A DNA stretch of 64,000 bases. Source: Streptomyces sp. NRRL F-525. GTDB taxonomy: Bacteria; Actinomycetota; Actinomycetes; Streptomycetales; Streptomycetaceae. The notes below the pieces were generated by a model. It was not told the origin of the DNA. It was given only the letters and a program-made list of their open reading frames with translations, and searched no databases. Location: the NCBI RefSeq assembly GCF_000716605.1, contig NZ_JNXE01000014.1:62001-126000 (forward strand), written 5' to 3'. Position numbers and translations under genes: made by a program. Positions 16,434-23,727 of this stretch are shown here, in pieces. Every line of letters begins with the position of its first letter. Position 1 is the first letter of the stretch.

Positions 16434-16500
16434 CCGTACGCGGACGACACCGACCGTCACCCAGGGGCCGCAGCCGTACGACGCCGACCGGCACCTGGGG
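16434..16500 (+). repeat. Imperfect direct repeat upstream of a membrane-protein gene
   Basis: Two related units starting CCGTACG and ending GGGG (16434-16467 and 16474-16500) share CCGACCG and CAC in the same order with small gaps. They lie in the gap between the DsbA-like gene and the membrane protein. No function can be assigned. Confidence 0.4.
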
Positions 16501-16631
16501 AGGATGCGACCCGGAGATGTCCCTGATGTCCTACCGGGGCATGGCCTCCCGGGGACCGGACGGTGCAGGATGGAAGGGACGAAGTGCACGCCCGACCTGT
16601 GCCTGCCCGACGGATCAGCCTGGAGGACCGG

Positions 16632-17081
16632 ATGATTGCCGAGACCGTCTGTTCCGCCGTCTCCGCGGCCGGCCTGGGCATCGCGGCGGTCACGGCGTAT
16701 CGCAAGCGATTTCTCTCCGCCGCCCGTATCGCCGCCTATTCGCTGGTGCCGGTTGGCCTGGTGATGACCGGGGTCGTCGGCTGGGCGGCCGACACGGCGT
16801 TCAGTCCCACGGCCTGGGCGGGTTTCGTGGTGCTGGGCGGCGCCTGGCTGCTTTTCATGGGCACGCGGGCCGTGGAACGCCGTCGTGGCGGTGGCGGCAC
16901 CCGTAAGGAACGCAAGGCGGCCCGGGCCTCGGGCCAGTCGGACGCGGTGGCGCCGGCGGCCTCCGCCCCCTCCCTGGGTCCGGCCAAGCGCCCGGCGACC
17001 CGGCCGGCGGCCGCGCCCCGCGCGCAGGGCGGGGACGACTTCAGCGACATCGAGGCCATCCTCAAGAAGCACGGCATATGA
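16632..17081 (+). CDS. Small conserved membrane protein, unknown function
   Basis: The 149-residue protein has an N-terminal helix (about 2-20), then two more hydrophobic helices (about 33-55 and 62-82), then a basic Arg/Gly/Ala/Pro-rich cytoplasmic linker and an acidic end, GGDDFSDIEAILKKHGI, that looks conserved. The ATG follows GGAGG at five bases. I do not recognise the family. The short helical C-terminal tag could be a protein-binding motif, which is inference. Confidence 0.7.
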   Translation: MIAETVCSAVSAAGLGIAAVTAYRKRFLSAARIAAYSLVPVGLVMTGVVGWAADTAFSPTAWAGFVVLGGAWLLFMGTRAVERRRGGGGTRKERKAARASGQSDAVAPAASAPSLGPAKRPATRPAAAPRAQGGDDFSDIEAILKKHGI

Positions 17082-17250
17082 CGGTCGGACGGGACCGCGA
17101 CTGAAACGACACAGAGTGAGCCAGGTCCGCCGGTAAGCGTTCAGGAGTCGTCGCGACTCGAAACGGACATCACGGAATTCGGCGAACTCCCTCTCATAGC
17201 GGGCGTGTTGATCGCGCCAGGGGTCTCCGCTGCGTCATCATCGCCGCGAG

Positions 17251-17403
17251 ATGCTGGACACGACACAGAGCGACGCCGCGCCGCCGAAGGACGAGCCGCG
17301 CGGGTGCCTTTTCGCCCTTTCCCAGCCACCGCTGATGATCTTCCTAGCGGTGATCGGGTGTCTGCTGCTCATGGCCTCGCTGCACGACCTGCTGATGCTG
17401 TGA
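17251..17403 (+). CDS. 50-residue single-span membrane peptide
   Basis: A short frame from ATG 17251 to TGA 17401-17403 encodes a polar, charged N-terminus (MLDTTQSDAAPPKDEPRGC) followed by one hydrophobic helix, PLMIFLAVIGCLLLMASL, and a short tail ending LLML. The ribosome-binding site is weak (GCGAG). The clean amphipathic-to-membrane layout argues for a real gene. It lies between a small membrane protein gene and the convergent CGNR regulator. No family recognised. Confidence 0.55.
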   Translation: MLDTTQSDAAPPKDEPRGCLFALSQPPLMIFLAVIGCLLLMASLHDLLML

Positions 17404-17483
17404 GCCGTACTCGTGGTCCCCGACGTCACCCGTCGGGGGCCGCGACCTCATCCCTGTGCGAGTGACGCGATCGGCGCCGGGCC

Positions 17484-18044
17484 TCAGCCCGCCGCTTCCT
17501 TGCGCCGTGCCCGGTACGCGGCCACATGCAGCCGGTTCCCGCAGGTCCGGCTGTCGCAGTACCTCCGGGAGCGGTTCCGTGAGAGGTCGACGAAGGCACG
17601 CCGGCAGTCCGGGGCCTCGCAGCGGCGCAGCCGCTCCTGCTCGCCGGCCACCACGAAGAACGCGAGCGCCATCCCGCAGTCGGCGGCGAGATGGTCGGCG
17701 ACCGAGGCGCCGGGCGCGAAGTAGTGCACATGCCAGTCGTAGCCGTCGTGATCCGTGAGCCGGGGTGTGGTGCCCGCGGCGGCGACCAGGTCGTTGATCA
17801 GCCCGGCGGCGGTCCGGGGGTCCGGGGCCGAGAAGACCGCGGTGAACCGGCCGCGGATCTTGCGCACGGCGGAGAGATCGAACTCCGACAGCACCCCGAC
17901 ATCGCTGATCTCGTGGTTTCGTACGAAATCCGCGAGCAGCGCGACATCCTGCAGTCCGTCCGGCGCCGCGGCGTCCTCCGGTGCGGTGTTCACCAGATCG
18001 ACCACGGTGTCGAGGGCGCACCGGGTGTCGTGGGTGATCAGCAC
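17484..18044 (-). CDS. CGNR zinc-finger protein (ABATE domain), probable transcriptional regulator
   Basis: This 186-residue protein has an N-terminal stress-response (ABATE-type) domain from about residue 4 to 135. A C-terminal CGNR zinc finger has metal ligands in LRRCEAPDCRR and RYCDSRTCGNR and the basic end LHVAAYRARRK, thought to bind nucleic acid. The start is GTG 18044 (first residues VLITHDTRCALD), with GGGAGC eight bases upstream. It lies downstream of ssgB on the same strand, but a hairpin and 276 bases separate them. Confidence 0.82.
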   Translation of the reverse strand: MLITHDTRCALDTVVDLVNTAPEDAAAPDGLQDVALLADFVRNHEISDVGVLSEFDLSAVRKIRGRFTAVFSAPDPRTAAGLINDLVAAAGTTPRLTDHDGYDWHVHYFAPGASVADHLAADCGMALAFFVVAGEQERLRRCEAPDCRRAFVDLSRNRSRRYCDSRTCGNRLHVAAYRARRKEAAG

Positions 18045-18197
18045 GTTTCGCTCCCTGGCCTGGGGGTCGGGCGGGCGCCCGCCGATGCTGGCCGATGGTA
18101 GTGGCTTCCCGGAGGGCGGCCCCCTGTCTCTGAGAACGGGACGGCGGCCCTGGCGGTTCCCCGGATCACGGAGAGTCGCGCGACCGGGCTCCACGCG

Positions 18198-18241
18198 CAC
18201 CGGCGCCGCCCCCGCGACGAATCGCGGCGACGGCGCCGGTG
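18198..18241 (-). terminator. Hairpin downstream of ssgB
   Basis: An 11-bp perfect outer stem (18198-18208 with 18231-18241) encloses a second short stem CCGCGA/TCGCGG with loop CGAA. It lies 80 bases after the ssgB stop and probably ends that transcript. No T-run. Confidence 0.5.
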
Positions 18242-18320
18242 TGTGCCTTATGCGGTTGTCTGAGCCCGAGCCGTCTCCCCGAGTTCGGACGGCGCCGGGC
18301 GGCTTGGATGGGACCTCGCT

Positions 18321-18734
18321 CTAGCTCTCCGCCAGGATGTGCGACAGCTCCTGATCCAGGTCGAAGTGCCGGTGCTCCGTGCCGGGTGGCACGGCGGCGT
18401 CCGTCCGCTTCAGGAAGGACTCCAGAGCCCGCGCGGGAGCCTCCAGCAGGGCTTCGCCCTCGGGAGAGCTCAGCGCGATGCAGACGACGCCCTGACCGTG
18501 ACTACGGGATGGCCAGACTCGGACGTCGCCGGTGCCGGTGGGCCGGTGGAGGCCCTCCGCGAGAAGGTCGCGGGCGAACACCCACTCGACGGTCTCCTCG
18601 GCTCCGGTGTGGAAGGTGGCGTGCACGGCGTAGGGGTCGGCCGTGTCGTACCGCAGGCCTGCGGGGACAGGCAGGGATGACTCGCTCGACACAACGAGGC
18701 GCAGGTGCAGCTCGCAGCTGACCGTGGTGTTCAT
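18321..18734 (-). CDS. ssgB: SsgB, sporulation-specific cell-division activator
   Basis: The 137-residue protein matches SsgB in length and sequence (start MNTTVSCELHLRLVVSSESS, end DLDQELSHILAES). SsgA-like proteins occur only in morphologically complex actinomycetes. SsgB recruits FtsZ to future septum sites in aerial hyphae together with SsgA, so this gene marks the organism as a sporulating streptomycete-type actinomycete. It is strikingly conserved in the genus. The S. coelicolor ssgB is reported to need the stress/differentiation sigma factor SigH. A GGGTTT on the minus strand at 18816-18821 could be a SigB-type -10 element, but I see no clear -35 match. Confidence 0.95.
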   Translation of the reverse strand: MNTTVSCELHLRLVVSSESSLPVPAGLRYDTADPYAVHATFHTGAEETVEWVFARDLLAEGLHRPTGTGDVRVWPSRSHGQGVVCIALSSPEGEALLEAPARALESFLKRTDAAVPPGTEHRHFDLDQELSHILAES

Positions 18735-18815
18735 AAGCGCCAGGGCCTTTCGCTCAGTGTGCGCTCGGGGATTCGCACGTCGGCGAAATCGACATGCCAC
18801 CTACGGTGCCGTTGT

Positions 18816-18821
18816 AAACCC
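18816..18821 (-). promoter_or_regulatory. Possible SigH/SigB-type -10 element of ssgB
   Basis: GGGTTT on the minus strand, about 80 bases before the ssgB ATG, resembles the GGGTAT-type -10 box of SigB-family promoters. The -35 partner (GTTT-like) is not convincing at the right distance, so this is only a candidate. Confidence 0.25.
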
Positions 18822-18925
18822 CTCTGAGTGTTTTGCGTGCCTTTACGTAACTCTTCCGGCCGAGGGCTCGATCGCTCCGTGGGGCCATTCCGGTGACTGG
18901 TTTCCCTCGGGTAGGGTTTGTCCGT

Positions 18926-19390
18926 ATGAATACGGGGAGTGACGAGCCGGGTGAGGTTGTCGTGGCGTCGGACGGGGCGGCCGACGAGAAGCGGGCGGAC
19001 GGGGCGCGGGACGGGCAGGGGCTCGGTTCCAAGGCGCCGGAATTCATCAAGGCACGCCGTGCGCTGCATCTGAGCTGGCAGGTCGGCGTCTTCGTCATCG
19101 GCCTCGCGGTCGTCGTCGCCGGCATCATCATGCTGCCGCTGCCGGGACCCGGCTGGGTCGTGATCTTCGGCGGCATGGCGATCTGGGCGACCGAGTTCGT
19201 CTGGGCCCAGCTGGTGCTCCGCTGGACGAAACGCAAGGTCACCGAGGCGGCACAGCGCGCACTCGACCCCGCCGTACGCCGCCGCAACATCGTCCTGACC
19301 TCGGTCGGCCTGGTGATCGTGGTCGCCCTGGTCGGTGTCTACGTCTGGAAGTTCGGCGTCGTGATGCCCTGGAAGATCAAGGACCAGTGA
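18926..19390 (+). CDS. TIGR02611/PGPGW-type transmembrane protein
   Basis: The 154-residue protein has an acidic N-terminal tail of about 45 residues, a basic pre-membrane helix (KARRALHLSWQ), two closely spaced hydrophobic segments around the signature LPLPGPGWVVIFGG, and a third transmembrane helix near the C-terminus (VLTSVGLVIVVALVGVYVWK). The PLPGPGW loop defines the family. Function is unknown. TAGGGT lies eight bases before the ATG and no ribosome-binding site is seen, so the message is probably leaderless. It diverges from ssgB. Confidence 0.8.
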   Translation: MNTGSDEPGEVVVASDGAADEKRADGARDGQGLGSKAPEFIKARRALHLSWQVGVFVIGLAVVVAGIIMLPLPGPGWVVIFGGMAIWATEFVWAQLVLRWTKRKVTEAAQRALDPAVRRRNIVLTSVGLVIVVALVGVYVWKFGVVMPWKIKDQ

Positions 19391-19467
19391 CCCGCTGACG
19401 GCCTCCGGGGGCCTTCCGGTGCTGGTCGGGGCACCTGCTGACATGGGGTAATGTTGTCCGTGCGCCC

Positions 19468-19539
19468 GGGCGATTAGCTCAGTGGGAGAGCGCTTCGTTC
19501 ACACCGAAGAGGTCACTGGTTCGAACCCAGTATCGCCCA
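19468..19539 (+). tRNA. tRNA-Val (anticodon CAC)
   Basis: A 72-nt cloverleaf: acceptor GGGCGAT/ATCGCCC, D arm TTAGCTCAGTGGGAGAGC, anticodon stem CTTCG/CGAAG with loop TTCACAC (CAC), T arm GGTTCGAACC, discriminator A, no encoded CCA. A -10-like TAATGT lies at 19449-19454. An identical gene occurs at 29515. Confidence 0.95.
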
Positions 19540-19545
19540 CCCGGA

Positions 19546-19584
19546 CCGACGGCCCGCCTGTGATTCACGCAGGCGGGCCGTCGG
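19546..19584 (+). terminator. Terminator after tRNA-Val
   Basis: A perfect 15-bp stem (19546-19560 with 19570-19584) with a nine-base loop begins six bases after the tRNA. The remaining 200 bases up to the promoter at 19790 show nothing I can name. Confidence 0.75.
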
Positions 19585-19789
19585 CGTTCGGTCACCGGAT
19601 CGCGCCGTCAACTCCCCACCGCCCAGGCGTTTTTCGGCCGGTCGCCGGTGGAGTGCGGCAGACCGCTTCCCGTTCGGTCGGTCGATCGCACGCGCCTCAC
19701 CTGCGGTGTCCGTCCCTTCGCCTCCTCAACGCGCCAGGCGGCGGTGTCGTAGCGCTCAGCCGGTCCACAAGAAATTCCTGTCCGAATCA

Positions 19790-19818
19790 TTGACGCACCC
19801 CGAGGGCCTCCGTACCTT
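19790..19818 (+). promoter_or_regulatory. Promoter of the sugar ABC transporter operon
   Basis: TTGACG (19790-19795) and TACCTT (19813-19818) are 17 bases apart, a good housekeeping-sigma promoter. The predicted transcription start, about 19825, falls on LacI-type operator sequences. Confidence 0.65.
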
Positions 19819-19824
19819 GTGCCA

Positions 19825-19850
19825 GCAAGCGCTTACTTGAAACGATTCAT
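19825..19850 (+). promoter_or_regulatory. LacI-family operator candidates
   Basis: The palindrome AAGCGCTT (19827-19834) and the near-palindrome TGAAACGATTCA (19838-19849, 10 of 12 positions symmetric with a central CG) lie at and just after the expected start of transcription. Both resemble LacI/GalR-family operators of sugar operons, so repression relieved by a sugar is likely. No LacI-type gene is present in this window. Confidence 0.55.
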
Positions 19851-19884
19851 GCAGGTGGCAACGACGCTACGGGGAGGGCCCATC

Positions 19885-21171
19885 ATGGGAACCCGCACGA
19901 ATGTGGAGAGGCGTACGGTCCTGAAGGCCGCCGGGGTCTCGGCGGCGACGCTGGGGCTGGCGGCGACGGGATGCGGCGGGAACGACGGCACGTCCGCGAA
20001 CGGGAATGTGACGATCCGTTACTCGTGGTGGGGTGCCGAGGAGCGGGCGAAAAAGATCAATCAGTCCATCGCGCTCTTCGAAAAGAAGTATCCGAAGATC
20101 AAGGTGAAGACGGACTTTCAGGACTATCCCTCTTTCTGGGAGAAGTTCCAGACGCAGGCCGCGGGCGGAAATCCGCCGGACGTATTCCAGAACGCCGTCG
20201 GATTTCTTCGGAAGTACGACAAGAGAGGCGTCCTGCTCGATCTCAGATCGCAGATCGACGCGGGAAATCTGAGCCTGGATCACTTCCGCGCGGGCGTCGT
20301 CGCGGTGGGCCAGGTCGACGGCAAGCAGCTCGGTGTTCCGGTCGGTTCGAACACCATGGCGCTGGTCATCGACAAGAAGGTCTACGCGAAGGCGGGCGTC
20401 GACCCCTCGGCGGGCTGGACCTGGGACGAGTACTTCAAGGCCCTCAAGACGATCCACGACAAGACCGAAGTCCCCGGGGACACCGGCTACTTCGGCATCA
20501 TGTACCTGTACGACCTCTACCTCCGGCAGAACGGCAAGGCGTTCTTCACCAAGGACGGACTCGGTTTCGAGGAGTCGGATCTGACGGAGTGGTGGAGGGA
20601 CGGCTACGGCCGGGTGAAGGCCGGGATCGTCACCTCCCCGAAGGTCGTCGCCCAGGACACCCCCAAGTCCTCGCTCTCGGCGGGCCATGGCGCCTCGGAA
20701 TTCACCTGGGACAACTTCACCGTCCGCTACACGGCGGAGGGCACCAGCGACTACGGCCTCGCGCCGATCCCCACCACCGACGGCAAGGACACCGGCCAGT
20801 ACCTCGCGTCCCTGATGCTCAGCGGCTCCGCGCGCACCAAGCACCCGAAGGAAGTCGCCCAGTTCATCGACTTCATGGTCCATGACCCCGCCGTCGGCAG
20901 GATCATGGGCTACGACCGGGGCATCCTCGCGACCACCGACCAGTACGACGCGTTCAAGCCGACCGACGCCGTCCAGAAGGAGATCGCCCAGTACGAGGTG
21001 GACACCGCCAAGGCCGGTGTCCTCGGGACGATCACCCCGCACCCGTCCGGCGCCGACACCGCCGAGTCCGCCTTCCTGCGCATCGGCGGGGACATGGCGC
21101 TGGGCAAGACCAAGGTCGCCGACGCGGTCAAGCAGTTCTTCTCCGAGGCGCAGGCCGCCTTCTCCGCCTGA
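19885..21171 (+). CDS. Sugar ABC transporter substrate-binding lipoprotein
   Basis: The 428-residue protein starts with a twin-arginine signal (ERRTVLKAAG), then a hydrophobic stretch and lipobox LAATGC, so it is exported and lipid-anchored. The mature part is a family-1 extracellular solute-binding protein (ITIRYSWWGAEERAK-like start, GNPPDVFQ, WTWDEYFKALK). The ATG follows GGGAGGG. Two permease genes follow with overlapping codons, but no ATPase gene is present, so a shared ATPase such as MsiK probably powers it. With the lyase and YesL-like genes downstream, pectin-derived oligosaccharide is the likely ligand (inference). Confidence 0.88.
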   Translation: MGTRTNVERRTVLKAAGVSAATLGLAATGCGGNDGTSANGNVTIRYSWWGAEERAKKINQSIALFEKKYPKIKVKTDFQDYPSFWEKFQTQAAGGNPPDVFQNAVGFLRKYDKRGVLLDLRSQIDAGNLSLDHFRAGVVAVGQVDGKQLGVPVGSNTMALVIDKKVYAKAGVDPSAGWTWDEYFKALKTIHDKTEVPGDTGYFGIMYLYDLYLRQNGKAFFTKDGLGFEESDLTEWWRDGYGRVKAGIVTSPKVVAQDTPKSSLSAGHGASEFTWDNFTVRYTAEGTSDYGLAPIPTTDGKDTGQYLASLMLSGSARTKHPKEVAQFIDFMVHDPAVGRIMGYDRGILATTDQYDAFKPTDAVQKEIAQYEVDTAKAGVLGTITPHPSGADTAESAFLRIGGDMALGKTKVADAVKQFFSEAQAAFSA

Positions 21172-22139
21172 TGGGAACCGCCGTGACGCTCGTCGACGAC
21201 GCTCCGCCCGCCACCCGGCAGCCCCGCTCCGCCGCCCCCGCCGCCAAGAAGCGGCGGGGGCGCCGGGAGAACCTCGCCGGCTACCTCTTCATGTCCCCGT
21301 GGATCGCCGGCTTCCTGCTGCTGACCGCGGGCCCCATGGTCGCCTCCCTCTACTTCGCGTTCACCGACTACAACCTCTTCGACAGCCCGAAGTGGATCGG
21401 CTTCGACAACTTCACCCGGATGTTCGACGACCCGAGGTGGCAGAAGTCGGTCGAGGTGACGGCGAAATACGTCGTCATCGGCACCCCGCTGAAACTGCTC
21501 CTCGCCCTCGGCGTCGCCATGCTGCTCGCCCAGAGCCGCCGCGGCCAGGCCCTCTACCGGGCCGCCTTCTACGCCCCCTCGCTCATCGGCGCGAGCGTCT
21601 CGATCGGCTTCGTCTGGCGGACGCTCTTCTCCGACGGCGCCGTGGTTGACCGTACGCAGTCGCTCTTCGGCTCCCACGTCGGCGGCTGGGTCGGCGACCC
21701 CGACTGGATCCTCTACTCCCTGGTCGCGCTCACCGTCTGGCAGTTCGGCGCGCCGATGGTCATCTTCCTGGCCGGGCTCAAGCAGGTACCGAGGGAGCTG
21801 TACGAGGCCGCCGCGATGGACGGGGCCGGGCCCTTCCGCCGGTTCTGGAACATCACACTGCCGATGATCTCGCCTGTCCTCTTCTTCAACGTGCTGCTGG
21901 AGACCATCCACTCCTTCCAGATCTTCGGCTCCGCGTACGTCGTCTCCAACTCCCAGTGCGGACCGGCCGACGCCACGCTCGTCTACACCTGTTACCTCTA
22001 CCAACAGGGCTTCAAGAACGCCCAGATGGGCTTCGCGTCCGCGATGGCCTGGATGCTGCTGCTCGCCGTGGCGCTCGTGACGGCCGTCCTCTTCTGGTCG
22101 CAGAAGAAGTGGGTGCACTACGAGGAGGACGCCCGATGA
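21171..22139 (+). CDS. Sugar ABC transporter permease (MalF type)
   Basis: This 322-residue inner-membrane permease has six predicted helices, starting with LAGYLFMSPWIAGFLLLTAG after a basic N-terminal tail of about 35 residues. The EAA loop that contacts the ATPase is visible as EAAAMDGAGPFRRFWNITLP. Its ATG shares a base with the stop codon of the binding-protein gene (TGATG), and the next permease overlaps by ATGA, so the three are translationally coupled. Confidence 0.9.
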   Translation: MGTAVTLVDDAPPATRQPRSAAPAAKKRRGRRENLAGYLFMSPWIAGFLLLTAGPMVASLYFAFTDYNLFDSPKWIGFDNFTRMFDDPRWQKSVEVTAKYVVIGTPLKLLLALGVAMLLAQSRRGQALYRAAFYAPSLIGASVSIGFVWRTLFSDGAVVDRTQSLFGSHVGGWVGDPDWILYSLVALTVWQFGAPMVIFLAGLKQVPRELYEAAAMDGAGPFRRFWNITLPMISPVLFFNVLLETIHSFQIFGSAYVVSNSQCGPADATLVYTCYLYQQGFKNAQMGFASAMAWMLLLAVALVTAVLFWSQKKWVHYEEDAR

Positions 22140-23011
22140 GTGCTACGACTGCCCCGAAGTCCCCGGGGCTGGGGCGCAAGCGCACCGGTTCGCTCGTCTG
22201 GCACGTCGGAGCCCTGGCCGTCCTCGCTGTCGTCCTCTACCCGGTCGTCTGGGTCATCGGCGCCTCGTTCAAGCCGAGCAAGGACGTCATCAACAGCCTG
22301 CAGCTCTTCCCAGGGCACCCGATCCTCGCCAACTTCAAGGGCCTGGCCAAGGGCATCGCCGACATCTCGATCTGGACCTTCTTCCAGAACTCCCTCTTCT
22401 ACGCCCTCGGTTCGGTCGTCGGCATCCTCATCTCCTGCTCCCTGACGGCCTACGCCTTCGCCCGCATCCGGTTCGCGGGCCGCAACCTGCTCTTCTCCCT
22501 GATGATCGGGACGCTCCTGCTGCCGTACCACGTGCTGCTGATCCCGCAGTACGTGATGTTCCAGAAACTCCAACTGGTCAACACCTACGTCCCGTTGCTC
22601 ATCGGCAAGTACCTGGCGACCGAGGCCTTCTTCGTCTTCCTCATGGTGCAGTTCATGCGCAACCTGCCGAAGGAACTGGACGAGGCCGCGCGCCTCGACG
22701 GCTGCGGACACCTGCGGATCTACTGGTCGATCGTGTTGCCGCTGTGCCGGCCCGCGCTCATCACCAGCGCGATCTTCACCTTCATCAACGCCTGGAACGA
22801 CTTCATGGGCCCGCTGATCTACCTCAACGAGCCCGGGAAATACACGGTTTCGCTGGGTCTGATGATGTTCCGCGACTCCGACGGCGTGGCCGCGAACTAC
22901 GGCGGCATGATCGCCATGTCACTGGTCGCACTGCTGCCGGTGCTGCTGTTCTTCCTCGCCTTCCAGCGGTACCTGATCGACGGTATGGCGACCTCCGGAC
23001 TGAAGGGCTGA
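22136..23011 (+). CDS. Sugar ABC transporter permease (MalG type)
   Basis: This 291-residue permease has six predicted membrane helices and the EAA motif ELDEAARLDGCGHLRIYWSI. It is the partner of the preceding MalF-type subunit, with which it overlaps by four bases. MalG-type features include the AYAFARIRFAGRN loop and the end of helix six, FFLAFQRYLIDGMATSGLKG. Together the two subunits form the channel of a carbohydrate importer in the CUT1 family. Confidence 0.9.
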   Translation: MSATTAPKSPGLGRKRTGSLVWHVGALAVLAVVLYPVVWVIGASFKPSKDVINSLQLFPGHPILANFKGLAKGIADISIWTFFQNSLFYALGSVVGILISCSLTAYAFARIRFAGRNLLFSLMIGTLLLPYHVLLIPQYVMFQKLQLVNTYVPLLIGKYLATEAFFVFLMVQFMRNLPKELDEAARLDGCGHLRIYWSIVLPLCRPALITSAIFTFINAWNDFMGPLIYLNEPGKYTVSLGLMMFRDSDGVAANYGGMIAMSLVALLPVLLFFLAFQRYLIDGMATSGLKG

Positions 23012-23015
23012 GACG

Positions 23016-23606
23016 GTGGCCGAAGCACGCGTGAAACCACGCAGGGAGTCGGTCTTCGCCGAGCGGTTCGGGGTGTTCGCCGAATGTCTGCTCACCGGGG
23101 TGTGGATCGCCGTCGCGTCGGCGGGAGTTGTCACGTATCCCGCCGCATTCGCCGCCGGGGCACGGCACTTGAGGCGCCGCACAGCTCATGTGGGCGGTGG
23201 CTGGCGGGAGTTCGTCGCGGACTTCCGGGTCGCGGTGCGTGGCGGGTGGGCCGTCGGGGTCGCCGGGTGGGGCGCGGTGGCCGCCGTGTGGGTGGACGTC
23301 CAGGCCGTGCGGGCCGGGCTGCCCGGTGGGCAACTCGTCGGTGCCGTCGGGGTGTTCGCGTTGCTCGGGATCGTCGTCGCCGGGATGCGCGCGGCGGCGG
23401 TCTGGGCGCCGGGGGACACCTGGCGGGCGCTGCTCGCTGAGGCAGGTCGCCGTACGGTCCTCGACCCGGCCGGTTCCTTCCTGCTCGTCGGCGGGCTGGT
23501 CCTCGTCGGCTGTTCCGCGCTGTTCATCGCACCGTTGGCGGTTCCCGTGCTGGGGGCCGTGGCCGCGGCGGCCGTCGCCGTGGAGGAGCGGTACCGGCGC
23601 CGCTGA
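23016..23606 (+). CDS. YesL-like DUF624 membrane protein
   Basis: The 196-residue protein starts at GTG five bases after the permease stop. It has about five hydrophobic helices and a pattern consistent with DUF624, whose Bacillus member YesL sits in the rhamnogalacturonan utilisation cluster. The charged region between the second and third helices (RHLRRRTAHVGGGW) is typical. Function is unknown even in Bacillus. Its place in this operon supports a pectin or glycan uptake role. Confidence 0.65.
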   Translation: MAEARVKPRRESVFAERFGVFAECLLTGVWIAVASAGVVTYPAAFAAGARHLRRRTAHVGGGWREFVADFRVAVRGGWAVGVAGWGAVAAVWVDVQAVRAGLPGGQLVGAVGVFALLGIVVAGMRAAAVWAPGDTWRALLAEAGRRTVLDPAGSFLLVGGLVLVGCSALFIAPLAVPVLGAVAAAAVAVEERYRRR

Positions 23607-23727
23607 CGGGCGGACGGCGCCTTGCGCGAGGTCGGCGCGTTCGGAGCGTCGTACCTCTATCTGTCATGCCCCTGACTAATCGCACGTGACGAACGCTTCC
23701 CGCACGGAAAGGAAAGGTGGAAAGGTC

